Notes: generated from the sequence alone by a model not told the origin. 64,000 bases of DNA from Impatiens glandulifera (GCF_907164915.1 NC_061869.1:43087771-43151770); one strand, 5' to 3'; counted from the first letter of the stretch, positions 46,091 to 57,880 are shown. Numbers and translations: made by a program.

Positions 46091-46210
46091 GAAACATGTA
46101 TCTATTAAAAGGGGAGAATCTCAAACCTTGTATATCTTATGTTTTTCATATTTATACAAAGTTCTTATTCACTTCTTATTGCCTAATTTTAACTTAGTTT
46201 TAACGTTATC

Positions 46211-46224
46211 AAAAAGGGGGAAAT
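46211..46224 (+). other. Polypurine tract of element B
   Basis: AAAAAGGGGGAAAT immediately before TGTTAG of the 3' LTR, identical to the tract of element A (14,875-14,888). Confidence 0.88.
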
Positions 46225-47785
46225 TGTTAGATTTAGTTAAATAAAGTAAAAATAAAATGAATTATTAGAGAAATAATTAATTAAGGAAAAATGCTTTAAT
46301 TGATTTAAATGAACTTAGATGAATAAGTTTAAATCAATACGAAATAGTTTTAATGATGTGTTCATTAATAAAACTAAGTTGTGTAAATTGTCTTTGCGCG
46401 AGAAGACGTCTTGCTTCAAGAAACGTGTTAGTCTGAAGAAGCGCGAGAAGATGTCTTACTTCAACAGACGTGTTAGTCTAAAGAAGTGTGAGAAGACGTC
46501 TTACTTCAACAGACATGTTAGTCTGAAAAAGCACACAAGATGTCTTACTTCAACGGATGTGTTAGCCTGAAAAAGTGCGAGAATTCGTCTTTCTTCAACA
46601 GACGTGTTCATCTGAAAAAGTGCGCAAGCAGACATCTCACTTCAACAAACGCTCTAGTCAGAAGAAGTGCGTGAGTAGACGTATCACTTCAACAGACGCT
46701 CTAGTCTGAAGAAGTGCACGAGCAGACGTCTCACTTCAACAAACGCTCTGGTCTGAAGAACTGTGCGAGCAGACGTCTCACTTTAACAGACGCTATGGTC
46801 TAAAGAAGTGCACGAGAAGACGTCTCACTTCAACAGACGCTCTGGTCTGAAGAAGTGAGCGAGAAAACGTCTCACTTCAATTGACGCTATGGTCTGAAGA
46901 AGTGGGCAAGCTGACGCCTTGCTTCAGCAGCTGTCTGAAGAAGCGTCCGCTCATTTGCATGGCTCATCAGCATAGCAAACAACTATGTTCTTTATCAGTC
47001 GTCTTCCAAGTTAGATTTATACGCTTAACTGCCAAGTAATCAATTATTTCTTTAGCTCGCATTGTACCTTCAAGTACACTACGTTCTACCGAATATTTTG
47101 TAGTATAATTTGGTACGCCGCGATCCAACAGATATATTCTTATGTACGTTCCCGTATACCTAGAGTATGTCTAACGGAAAGCTAACACGTATCCAAAAGA
47201 AAGATTCGACCGTTGCTACACTTCAATATAAAAGTTGATCAAAGTACAACAACAAATCTCTTGACACTCGCTTCCTGAACTTACAAATTCTGAATTCTGA
47301 ATTGCTAAGTATTGTAATTTACTCTCGCTCTAAGATTATTTTGTAATTCATCTACTATTTTACCTTAGTGTATTTTGAGTACTATATGTTGAACAGTACT
47401 GTGTTTGTTCAACAGAGTTTTAGCTAGAAAGTTATAAACAGACAACTGTTAAGTTTTGTGTTTCTAACTGGGTTTGAGTAGTTGCTATAAGAATCAAAGC
47501 CTTCTAGTGAAAAACCTTATGGAAACAGAAGAAAGGCTGACGTAGGAGTTTCATCTCCGAACATCCATAAAACTCCTTGTGTTTTTTCATTTCTGCATCT
47601 TCCAATTGTTTATCTACCGTTTCAAATCGAGCAAGCATTTCTTCACTTGAATTCGTTCAAGAGCTTGCGAAGATTTGTGAAGAATATAAACATATTTTCA
47701 TCTTTATTAGGATTTAAATCGAATTGAAAGTAATTATTAATTCAATAATATTCACCCCTTGCTATTATTGTACCCGATCGTAACA
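46225..47785 (+). mobile_element. 3' LTR of Sirevirus-like element B (1,561 bp)
   Basis: Runs from TGTTAGATTTAGTT to CCCGATCGTAACA. The end agrees with the ends of the LTRs of element A (GATCCTATCA) and of the solo LTR at 47,873 (GATCCTAACA). U3 contains the 45-bp repeat array. GACCGTTGC then TATAAAAG (47,227-47,234) mark the promoter. R/U5 contains GACGTAGGAGTTTCATCTCC then GAACATCCATAAAAC, shared with the other two. It is followed by Gypsy integrase sequence, so the element landed in a Gypsy element. Confidence 0.85.
46395..46945 (+). repeat. 45-bp minisatellite in the U3 of element B
   Basis: About 12 copies of a unit with AGACGTCTCACTTCAACAGA then CGCTCTGGTCTGAAGAAGTG. Each unit holds two AGAC...GTCT-type palindromes (AGACGTCT and AGACGCTCTGGTCT). 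It occupies the same position relative to the TATA box as the palindrome array of element A. Confidence 0.9.
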
Positions 47786-47799
47786 AACAAACAAATATG

Positions 47800-49690
47800 T
47801 TTTGTTTGGTTTTTTTAATTATGACAGGTACCGCCCTCAGATGAACGGTGCAGTTGAAATAGCAAACAAGAATGTTAGGATCTAGGTCGCCGCTGGTGAA
47901 CCGGGGGTTGGACCGGTTAGCGGTTCTCACTCGTAGGGTGGTGATTAATCCGGTTAAAGATTAATACCGGGGTTTCAATACTACACAACCTGTCACAAAC
48001 CCTTGAACTAGGTTCAAGCGCGGAAGAGGTTTGCTTTCAAGTTGAAGCGGTACACGTGTATGATAGGCTGAGTCGGTTTCGGATGATGGAAATTTGGAGA
48101 TGGTGGGTCGGTTTTGGCAATCTGGATGTTAGAGGTTCGGTTTGGAGTGGTATGGTTAAGTTAGTCGGTTATGTAATGAAGCCAACAGAAAGTAAATAAC
48201 ACAAAAGATTTTATGGATGTTCGGAGATAAAACTCCTACGTCACCCCTTCCTCTCGAAACCGCGAGAAGGATATTCACTAAGGAATACAAGTACAATCCG
48301 ATCGAGACTTATTCTCTGCTCGATAACACTCTTACAATTTACACCGAAATTGTAGCACACACACTTAGAATTTAGCACTTAGGCTTTCTTAGAATACCAC
48401 ACTGTTATCACTTGTAGTAAATGCTCTTAGCTCTTGTTATCTCAATATTTGTCCCGCATTTACTCTTCTGCAACTGCCTCCTTTTATAGGTGAAATATGC
48501 CAACGGTCATATTTCAAGGCCTTGAATCTGATTGGCTGATCAGAGATGCAGTGATTCAGTGTCTCAGACCTGCCGGTCGTCTCCTCAGACCTGACGGTCA
48601 ATCTCAGACCTGGTATCCTGTTTCAGACCTGCCGGTCTGTAAGGCAAACCTGCTGGGTTTGTCTTTTACTCAATGTAGGCACTGTCTGTTTGGACAGTTG
48701 TCTGTACTTTGAAGATTTCCTTTCTGGCTTATCCCGAAGTAGAAGGATCCGGTAGTACTGTTTTCTGCAGCCTACAGTCTTTCCTCAGACTTGCATGGAT
48801 ATGGAAGTATTCAGTCTGTTCCTTTGGTATCATTCTCAACAGATACCCAAAGTGTCTTCTTGTACAGGTCGGCCACTTGACTTGGCCGAATGTCTTTTGG
48901 TAGTGAAGTAACCGGATTTCCTCCGGTTATACTTGTCTTGTGGATTGATCGGCTGTTTGATGGTTCCGGTTTTGAGCTTTGGCCGATCCTTCCTTTGTTT
49001 GGTCATGCTCCGAATACTCTTGATCGGTATGGTAACTTGACCGGTTCGGTTTCTTCAGTTGGTTCTCTTTTGTTCATCCGGTCCGGTTCCTTGTTCCTGC
49101 GTGGGAAGTTTGTTTAAGTTAGGTTTATTTGAACCGGTATGAATTTATCTAACAAAGAACATCTTCACAATCATTAATACGATGATTCAGACTTACAAGG
49201 ATTGGCACGAGAAGTTGCCATACACCTTCTAGGGCTACAAGATTACCATTCGAACATCAACTAGAGAAACTTCATTTGCGTTGGTCTACGAAATGGATGC
49301 AGTGCAACCTATTGAAGTCGAAGACCCTACATTAAGAGTTCTATTCGAGACACAAGTAGTGGAAGGAGATTGGTGTAAGTCACAGTACAATCAGCTAGAC
49401 ATTATGGAATACAAGAGGTTAGACACGTTATGTCACACGAAAGTGTATGAAAGAAGAATGACTATATATTTCAATGAGATGGTCAAGCCTTAGAACATTC
49501 AAGAAGGCGATCTAGTCCTAAAGAATAACCTACAGATACTAGACCCTAAAGGCAAATTCCAAACCCCATGGGTAAGACCCTACTTTGTCAAGAAGGTATT
49601 CTCAAGTTGCGCCACACGATTGACCACCTTATATAGAGAGAATTAGCATCACCCTTCAATGTCGACATGTTCAAAATATACTTTGTCTAC
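47800..49690 (+). pseudogene. Ty3/Gypsy (Tat-like) integrase C-terminal region, interrupted
   Basis: Reads YRPQMNGAVEIANK up to 47,872, is split by a solo LTR, and resumes at 49,155: IFTIINTMIQTYKDWHEKLP, TIRTSTRETSFALVYEMDAV, QPIEVEDPTLRVL, RLDTLCHTKVYERRM, EGDLVLKNN and then a GPY/F-like TPWVRPYFVKKVFS. These are the end of the integrase core and its C-terminal domain in the Tat/Athila branch of Gypsy elements. Stops at 49,230 and 49,493. Upstream pol is missing because element B abuts it. Confidence 0.85.
47873..49154 (-). mobile_element. Sirevirus-like solo LTR (1,282 bp) inside Gypsy integrase
   Basis: Perfect TSD AAGAA (47,868-47,872; 49,155-49,159). Minus-strand TGTTAGATAAATTC start and AGATCCTAACA end. 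TATA box is the complement of 48,481-48,488, preceded by GACCGTTGGC. A palindrome cluster with CAGACCTGCCGGTCTG-type words lies at 48,565-48,640 in U3. The R/U5 block GGATGTTCGGAGATAAAACT is shared with elements A and B. Excising it with one TSD restores the integrase frame (NKN|IF). Confidence 0.9.
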
Positions 49691-49734
49691 ATCATGTGTG
49701 ATGAAATCCATTCACAAAATCCCATACTTTAATT

Positions 49735-50390
49735 CTACAAACTTAACTACGTTCGGACCTAATCTCCCCTTGTCATTAGAGTACGTAGGCAGTCTGTCAT
49801 AGGTGAAGTCCCAATAGTAATTACATCCAAAATATTATATTACCCAAAACTCAATCCATCTACAACCAAAGTTCATAAATCACAGGTTGTGAACTACATT
49901 CGGACCTGATCTCCAAGTTATGAGAGTACGTAGCAAGCCTGTCAAGGGTGCGGTCGCAATAAATCCTAAACACCAAAAACTCCTATGTCAATACTAGAGG
50001 CATCTTTGTTAAAATAAAATATCAAGAACTGAAATCCAAAACTTAAAACACATCCCGAAATAGTTCCTAATTTCACAAGCATTGAACTACGTTCGGACCT
50101 AATCTCTACTTGTTATGAGAGTACGTAGGCAGCATTCACGAGTGTGGTCCTAATAATAATATAACTCAAATCTTGATAATAAAAAATCAAATCCTCAGCA
50201 GACCTGAATGACCAAAACAATCCTCAACGGTTTAAACAAGACAATGAATATTTGGTAACTCCTTAACAAACACATTTGCTAATCTTCAATGAAATGCGGA
50301 ATTACGATTTATCTGTGATACAATTTTGGAACTACATTTAGACCTAATTTATCATTTTATGAGAATACGTAGGAAACATGTTACGAGCTC
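49735..50390 (+). repeat. Four dispersed copies of a conserved Gypsy 3' motif
   Basis: AACTACGTTCGGACCTAATC followed by a short variable part and GAGTACGTAGGCAG occurs at about 49,741, 49,889, 50,087 and 50,328, roughly 150-240 bases apart. This motif is familiar from the non-coding 3' part of Tat-like Gypsy elements. Three copies of a CTTAAGTTAATTGTCACTCC-like unit follow at 50,475-50,600. Confidence 0.7.
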
Positions 50391-51494
50391 AGACATAATA
50401 AATCCAAAATAACCAAACCCTTATGTCAAAACTAAGGGAATTTTTAAAAAGATGAAAACAAATCATCACACCTCAGCCTTAAGTTAATTGTCACTCCAGC
50501 AGACACTTAAGAATTTCCCTAGCTTAAGTCAATTACCACTCTAGAAGACACTTAAGAAATTTCTCTAAGTTAAGACAAGTGTTATTCCAGCAGAAGCTAA
50601 AGAAATCATCCTCAACGGAACGTGGAATCACGATATATCCAAGACAATCAAACCCTTACATCGATACTAGGGGAATTTTTTAAGATAGAAGGAGTTATAC
50701 GCTCAAATCTTTCTAATGATAAAAAATGCGATGAACGAGAACAAAAAATAAGTAGGGATGTGGGAAAAGACATTTTTTCCTAAAGGTTGTCTCTTGACGA
50801 GCCGATATAACTAGTGGGATCCGAGTAAGGTGCTTCGCAAATGGACCTTCCTTAAGCTCAGACGAAAGCTTAAACTATAGTTGTTTAAGAGGGAGCTCAT
50901 CAAAGATGAATGCCCAAACTCAGAACCATGTCATCAACGGAAGCGAGATCTCGTCTCAAGAAAAGGTCAAATGCAAAGATCTAAGACCTCATTTAAAATA
51001 ATTAAGCCAATTAAGACTGTATTTGTTGAGATATGAAATATAATATTGTTGTTCATTTAGACTTTTGTCTAATTGCAAAGAAAGAATAAAGTATTTTAAT
51101 GTATTAGATACATCCGGTCATCAAGAAAATAGGAAAGAAGAAAATATAACAATACTCACAAAGGTTAAGATATTGAAATAACCATTCATTTTCATCTAGA
51201 CCATTGTCTAATTACCAATGCAAGAACAAAAAATTTACCAATTCTATTAAATATACCATGAGTATAAAAAGATCCCAAAGGCCTTAGAATCTGAAAGCAC
51301 ACAGAGCTCTGATTTTTATAAGTGAGATTCAATCTCAGATACATGGTTGAAAGATTAAGTATTCAAGCGAACAAATCCCATGAAGAAAATCAGGGCGAAA
51401 TTTCATGGTAAAATACAAGTCCCTAAAGCGATGGCATTAATCTCGAAGAACATTTTTTGCATGTGGTTTCCTCTCGACACACTCCAAGGGAGGG

Positions 51495-52580
51495 AGTGCA
51501 GAACCGACTCTTGAAGATTTTTTTAAAATCTCAATTGAAGGCGATTGGTTTCATCTATAACTTCAATCGAAGGCGATTGATTTCAGTTAAACTCTAATAG
51601 AAGGTGATTGATTTCATTTAAACATCAATTGAAAGCGATTAATTCAATCTTTAACTTCAATCGAATTCAATTGTTTTCATTTATAAATTCAATCGAAGAC
51701 AAATAATTCTATTTTAAATTCTAATTGAAGGCGAATAATTTAATATAAACTCCAATCGAAGTCGATATATTCCATTTTTAACTTCATTCGAAGGCGAATG
51801 AATTTATCATATATTTCAATCAAAGGCGACTGATTTCATTTTTAAACTTCAATGAAATATGATTGGTTTATCTCCAATTTCAATCGAAGACGATTAATTT
51901 CATTTATAAACTCCAATAAAAAACGTTTAGTTTATCTTTAACTTCAATCAGAGATTATTAGTTTCATTTTTAATCTTCAAAGACGATTGTCTTATCTCTA
52001 ACTTCAATTAGAGACGAATGGTTTCATCTTAATCTTCAATCAAAGACGATTTGTTATCTCCAACTTCAATCAGAGATGATTTTTTTCATATTTAAATCCA
52101 ATCAAAGACGATTGGTTTATCTCCAACTTCAATCAGAGTCGATTAGTTTCATCTTAAATTTCAATCTAAGACGATTGGTTTATCTCCAACTTCAATTAGA
52201 AAGGATTTATTTCATTTTTAAACTCCAATCAAAGACGATTGGTTTCTTCTTTAACTTCAATCAAAGACGATTGGTTTTATTCTAAATTTCATTCAAAGAC
52301 GATTAATTTTATCTTATACTTCAATCAAAGACGATTGATTTTACCATAAACTTCAATCAAAGACAATTGGTTTACCTTAAACTCCAATAAAAAAACGATT
52401 GATTTAATTATAAATTTCAATAAATAATGATTGATATATCTATTACTTCAATGAAGACGATTGGATTCATCCTAAATTTCAATCAAGGACGATTAGTTTA
52501 ATCTTCAATCCCAACCTAAGGCTATTGGCATTATCAAAAATTCACTTGAACTTCAATGAAAGACGATTGGTTCGTTATGA
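51495..52580. repeat. About 32-bp minisatellite, some 33 copies
   Basis: Repeating TTCAATCGAAGACGATTGG and TTTCATCTTTAAC. The unit contains a short inverted CAATC...GATTG pair. Copies are diverged with frequent small indels. It lies in the non-coding 3' part of the Gypsy remnant. Confidence 0.9.
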
Positions 52581-52584
52581 AATA

Positions 52585-52925
52585 ATCTTAAAATTTCTTG
52601 ATCAATGAGAGGATAAACATAATCACTAAGCAGAGTTGTGATTAGAATAATCATTATGATTTTCGCTCAATGAGAGGAGTGACGTAATCTTTAAATTTCT
52701 TGATCAATGAGAGGAGCAACATAATCACTAATCAGAGTTATGATTAGAATAATCATTATGATTTTCTCTCAATGAGAGGAGTGACGTAATCTTTAAATTT
52801 CTTGTTCAATGAGAGGAGAAACATAATCACTAAGGGGAGTTGTGATTAGAATAGATATTAAGATTTCTCGCTCCATGAGAGGAGTGACGTAATATATAAA
52901 TTTCTTGCTCAATGAAAAGAGTAAT
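52585..52925. repeat. About 100-bp tandem repeat, three copies
   Basis: Units contain AATTTCTTGATCAATGAGAG, GAGTTGTGATTAGAATAATC and TCAATGAGAGGAGTGACGTA. Directly follows the 32-bp array. Confidence 0.85.
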
Positions 52926-53165
52926 CAATCAACACACTGAGATTATGGAGCGATGTATACAATCAACACATTAAGATTGAGAATTATTAATCAGCATGCA
53001 AAGATTATGGAGCGACGTATACAATCAATATATTGAGATCGAGAACAATAAATCAGCACACTAAGATTATGGAGCGACGTATACAGTCAACACACTAAGA
53101 TCATGAGCGATAAATCAGCACACTATGATTATGGAGCAACATATATAGTGAGCACACTAAGAGGT
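52926..53165. repeat. About 40-bp tandem repeat, six or so copies
   Basis: Units of AATCAACACACTGAGATTAT and GGAGCGACGTATA alternate with shorter GAGA/GAGCGATAAATCAGCACA variants. It is the last in a chain of arrays before the Gypsy remnant ends. Confidence 0.8.
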
Positions 53166-53829
53166 TTGTAACCAATGTCTCGATCTGATTAAGTTAATTA
53201 TTTCAAAATATTCTAAGAGTTATATATTTTATATTTATTTCCAAATTGAAAAATATATTATTCAGGGGTGGCCGTTTTAAACGCATACACGCATAATTTT
53301 GGTTCATTTTGAAATGTAGAAATATGTATTTACATCAAAATTATTAGCAAAGAAGAAGATCACCCATAGGGGTTTTTCATAAAAGAGATAGAGTCATCGT
53401 GGAAAATCGATTTTGGGCCAAGAAATTGTTCGTCAAAAACACGTTGTTTCGCTACCTTAATCATTTTGTCAATTGTTTTCATATTGTGACAAAGGATTTT
53501 GTTTCAGATTAGGTATCATGTTTTGGATTTTATTCATCAAAAATATAGAAATATTATGTTTCATGGCCATTGAGCTGATGATAATCATAGTTGGCACCTA
53601 GTCGGCTTCCAAATGTTTCTTTAATTGAGATGGGAGCTAAAGGCTCACTCAAAGTTATCAAGTCATCACATTTCCTTTATTAATGTTGGTAGGATGGAGT
53701 GGTATTTTTCTGTATTTGTTGTTGTTATTTTGATTTGTATTTGAGTTGAAACGGGTGGCTGCTACATTGCATTTCTGCCACACATTAGCTACATTGTTTA
53801 ACTCAGATTTTTAATTCTTGAATTATTGG
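53166..53829. other. Gypsy-derived non-coding sequence, not resolved
   Basis: Lies between the plus-strand Gypsy 3' arrays and a minus-strand Gypsy gag, so an element boundary or an inversion junction must lie here. I could not find LTR ends or a TSD. Confidence 0.3.
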
Positions 53830-54592
53830 CGAGAGTTTCGGCTTTGGAAATTTTATCCTTTGTTCAACCCCACATTTTTGGCAATGGTTTGATCATATTG
53901 AGTCCCGTCTTTAATGAGCTTAGCAAAATCGGGTTAATCTTTGGCATAAAGGAGCATGTTGTAATTTGTATCCAAATTGTCGACGACCATATAAATTTGC
54001 TCCATTTCGCTTGGAAAATCGTCAATATGTGAGATTCCACTTTCCTCCATCTCTCAAAATATGACTTGAAGTTTTCTCCTTCCTCTTGCTTTAAGTACTT
54101 CTGCTTCTTTTACAGTTTCCCAATTGTGAGGTACATGATGTAACGAGGAATGAAAGCTTCAACCAACGTCTTTTGGGTTTCTAGACATGTAATTTCATTG
54201 TGGTTCACCTTCATATTTTTATGGTCTATATTATGTGAGTTATAACAGTCTTAGAGAATTTGTTTGGTATCTCTGAGTTGTAATCTGTGTTGGTTGTACT
54301 ATCACTTCAATGCTACATCATCTAGATATTGATGAAACATATATAGAATAGTCTATATCCCAAGTTTTAGTGGCAGCATGGAAGATAGGTATGCATTCAA
54401 GAACATGGATGGGTCCTTGTTTCTCATGTACTTGTTTAGTACCAGGAGTGTGACTCTGGGTGGGATATAGAATTTTTTAGCATCCTCCATGTCATGTTCC
54501 AACTTGCTTACGTGAGATAAAGTTTGCTTGTCATTGGCGAGCATTTCTATTTGGGCTCTCATCTCGACATGGGTAACCTCCATCTTAGCCAT
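53830..54592 (-). pseudogene. Ty3/Gypsy (Tat-like) gag fragment
   Basis: From MAKMEVTHVEMRAQIEML (coiled coil) to IPPRVTLLVLNKYMRNKDPS and MFLNAYLSSMLPLKLG, a pattern like the gag of Tat elements (IPPR...YKG..DP..HL..Y...M). It continues, after frame changes, with KTLVEAFIPRYIMYLTIGKL and a GENFKSYFERWRKVE segment (about 54,010-54,170), which corresponds to the SF..Y..RWR part of retrotransposon gag. Stops and shifts make it non-functional. Confidence 0.65.
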
Positions 54593-55339
54593 TTATCGTT
54601 CTTAGTTTTTTCAAGACTGAATGGGACAACAATAAGATTACAACCCAAGTGAGTGTCATAGTACTCACTCCTGGTTGGTTGTTTGATTTTCTCATTTTGC
54701 CATTTGATTTTGTCTATTCTGTTTTACTTACGGATGGTTACATACTCTAGCTTGTTAATAGATTCGGACTATTATTAATTCATATTGGAGTGTTAAGATT
54801 TTCTTATAGTTTTGAAGGGGATAAAGGACGTGTGGTATCAAAGCACGAGATTTTAGAAGTTCTAGTCTAGTTGTTTGTTTGTATTATGGATGTGGAGACT
54901 TGAGGTAATTAGGGTCAGTTTTCTAGCTAATAAGTCCAGTGTATTTTTTAGCTCAAGATATAATTCACTTGACACAGTTTTGTTTTGCCTTTGTTCTTCC
55001 GCCATCTCTCGTTTGACAAACCGATAGTCTTTGGATCTCTTTTTGGTTTAGCCGTTGTAATCATTTCTATCGAACATGTGATCATGTGTGAACCTTTCCA
55101 TTTTGAATAGATCGAATTTTCTCGTTAACTAATACTAACACATAATGAGTAGGTGTATCGATGTCATAGCTCAATGTTCATTGTATACTACATTTAAAGC
55201 AAGAGTTGGGTCCAAAAATGAAACTAATGTACGTTGAAAGAGTTATGCCTTCTCATTATGTTTCTTTTCTTTTAAGTTTATGTGATGTAGTGTGATTTCT
55301 TTCTAAACTAGTAGCTTGTTTTGAGTCAAGCATCGTATC

Positions 55340-55365
55340 CTCAGCAATGTCGCCAGTTTCTTACC
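55340..55365 (-). other. Gypsy-type primer binding site
   Basis: Minus strand TGGCGACATTGCTGAGGA, resembling the TGGCGACTC..CTGGGGA PBS of Tat/Ogre elements. It lies between the gag fragment and LTR-like block Z copy 2, as expected. Confidence 0.55.
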
Positions 55366-56560
55366 ACCTAAAATAGGTCCTTTATAGACTTTGGTGTTTT
55401 TTATTGGATTTTGTTTACGAGTCGCCACCTTTTGATTTCTTGAAATATTAAAAAATAATTTAATTTTAGTATTTTAGTCTTTTGACTTCTTAGTTTTTAT
55501 CTTTTTAGCTCTAGGTTAAATAAAAATTGAAACTTAAAACGTAAAGCATAAAAATAATTTTTAAAGGTCAAAATTGATTGAGTAGAGACCTACGGGGCAT
55601 TGTCAGAAATAGCCCGTAATCAATTGTTGAACTCATAAAAATATCTTATTGTGGCGTACATACACTTATATTATTTTTATAATTTTACTAAAAAAATAAA
55701 ATAGGTGAAGACTCTCTAGTCGTGAGCATGTAAATTGAAAAAAACTTAAAAAAGACTTTTGGCAACATACCATTAAATTCCTAATCTCTTACAAATTCGA
55801 TAGAAATGTAAGTTATGAGGTTGTTCATAAAGTCCAGTTTTTATCACTCTATTTTTTTTATGTCTTCACGTAAAAATTAATTAGAGTCACAAAATTAAAA
55901 TAAGAAGCATATATAAATGGTGTAATCTTCCAGAACCCAAGCAGGCAGTTTTTATCGCTTACAATTTATTTTTTGACGATTTAGCTGAGGACATTAAACG
56001 CTCAGCTTGAAAATTAATTTTGGCCAAAAATAAAATATATTTAACGTTTTAATGTTCATCCCCCAAAATACATTTTATTTTCCTTTATTCGCATTAGTTT
56101 TGGGACTCATGCGTGAACATAGTATAAGGTATACGTCGTTGGACGAAACATATACATCTATTAATTATGTGTTAGGATTGTCAATGAGGAATGACAATAT
56201 CAACCCATCTTTGAGGCTTTGTGTGATTTGTTCGATGATTATAATCTAGGAAAACATAGATTACCTTCTCTCTCATTCAAGGTCCCTAATATTGAAAATG
56301 AGGGATTTTAGATCGGTGGTAAGAGGTACGTCCAATTAAGATTCCCTCTTACATTGGCGGTCTTCGGACTTCCCTTGTCGGTGGAAACCCTCTCTTAAGT
56401 CATACCAAGCTTTAAAACAAAAATCAAAAGTCATTTCTACCTAGTTGTTGTTTCGTCTTATCTAGTGGAGCGACAAAGCCACGTAGAAAGCCTTTTGTTC
56501 ATTTTGTGACTATTATAAATATTTGTATGCATATAGTTGTATAGGTGCTCATAAATCTAT
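55366..56560 (-). mobile_element. Gypsy LTR-like block Z, copy 2
   Basis: Adjacent to the PBS. Includes ACGAGTCGCCACCTTTTGAT, a word typical of such LTRs, and the blocks shared with 39,480-40,540. The outer end is not defined. Confidence 0.5.
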
Positions 56561-57880
56561 TTTGTACATTCAAAAAAATCTGATTACTAAAACGTAAAAA
56601 AAATAATTCCACAACGTCCCCCACAATTCTACACTAATTTCTATAAATTTGGTTAAAGAAAAAAAATGAAAATTAGAAACCAATCAAGAGGGATAAAGTC
56701 TAGAAAGGAAAAGAGTTTAAAAAATAAAATACAAAATACAAATTAGAAAAAAGAAAAAATATAACTTAACTAGTTTTTTTGCTTTGTGTTTTTACTACAC
56801 ATATTTTTATCATGACGATTCTAGACACTAGAATCAAGGGTAATCGATCAAGAAATTCGAGGAAGGACGTAGCATGTATTGAATGAGCGACAAGACACAC
56901 GAGCGCACGAGAAAAAAATGCAAATAGGAGAAGATTATGAAGAAGAAAAAGACCTATATTAGATTTTTCATTCTTTTTGTTTTTTTTCATGTAATTTTGA
57001 GTGACTATTTTGTAAACGTGAGGATGAGAGGTGTATGGTTTGTGATTGTGAGTTTAGTTTTATCCACACACATAGAATAATAAAACACAACTTCTTTTAA
57101 CATACTTATTTCTCTTACTAATGAAAAATGAGTGTTTATACTTCGGTTCTAGGATATACGTGTATACGAAAAACACATTACTAGTTTCTCTTTTCAAAGA
57201 TCTCGGACTCACTTAGAGAAGTACATACATCATGTACTTTATAGTTTAGAATTGGTTTAAATTATAACAGAAACAAGATAGTCAAGTCTTATAAGAAAGT
57301 ACATTAGCTAATCTAACCTATCATCATGGATCAGGTTGAAGGATTCACGTCAATTTATAGACCATCAAATAAGAGAAAAAGAAACCCACATAAAATTAAT
57401 ATGGTTCTACCAATATGTGATCTAAAAGGTATAGAGTAAATGCAGGACATGAAGGTACTTGTGGAATATACTACCATTAGTCAACAAAGGATGATCATGC
57501 AAATCAACACTGGGAGGTAATTCTAACAAGTCCGCAATCATGTCATCCTTAAGAACATGTGAATGAGCCAAAATATAACAGTCACAATCTACACCAAAAC
57601 CCATGTATTTCTACTACAAAGATAGATGATAAAATGTAAAAGGTGACTATGGATAACAAATGTCGGCTTCTTATAGTCCTTTTTTCCGAGTGGTCACCTG
57701 TTTGGTCGCGTCAACTTAAAAAATAGTGGCATTACAACTATTCTGAACAATTTTCTAAATATAGACACCATTACGTTTTTATCATAGTTTATTCTCATAT
57801 ATAAGAATATATTTTTTCAACTAAGTATGAGTTGGAAAATGAAATTTGGTCATCCAAATAATTGAAGACTACAACAATAT
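56561..57880. other. Intergenic, nothing recognised
   Basis: Low-complexity A-rich tracts and a 60-codon minus-strand frame at 57,422-57,604 (DLLELPPSVDLHDHPLL) that I cannot assign to a family. Its neighbours give no support for a gene. Host flank of LINE B. Confidence 0.35.

Noticed and set aside
51495..52580. Regularly spaced repeats resembling a CRISPR array
   Set aside because: Units are contiguous and diverged with no unique spacers, in a plant Gypsy remnant.
54832..54843. TGGTATCAAAGC on the plus strand as a Copia-type primer binding site
   Set aside because: It lies just upstream of a minus-strand Gypsy gag with its own PBS at 55,340; no plus-strand LTR end precedes it.
57422..57604. 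Minus-strand 60-codon frame as a gene fragment
   Set aside because: No family recognised, no neighbouring support; kept only as a remark.
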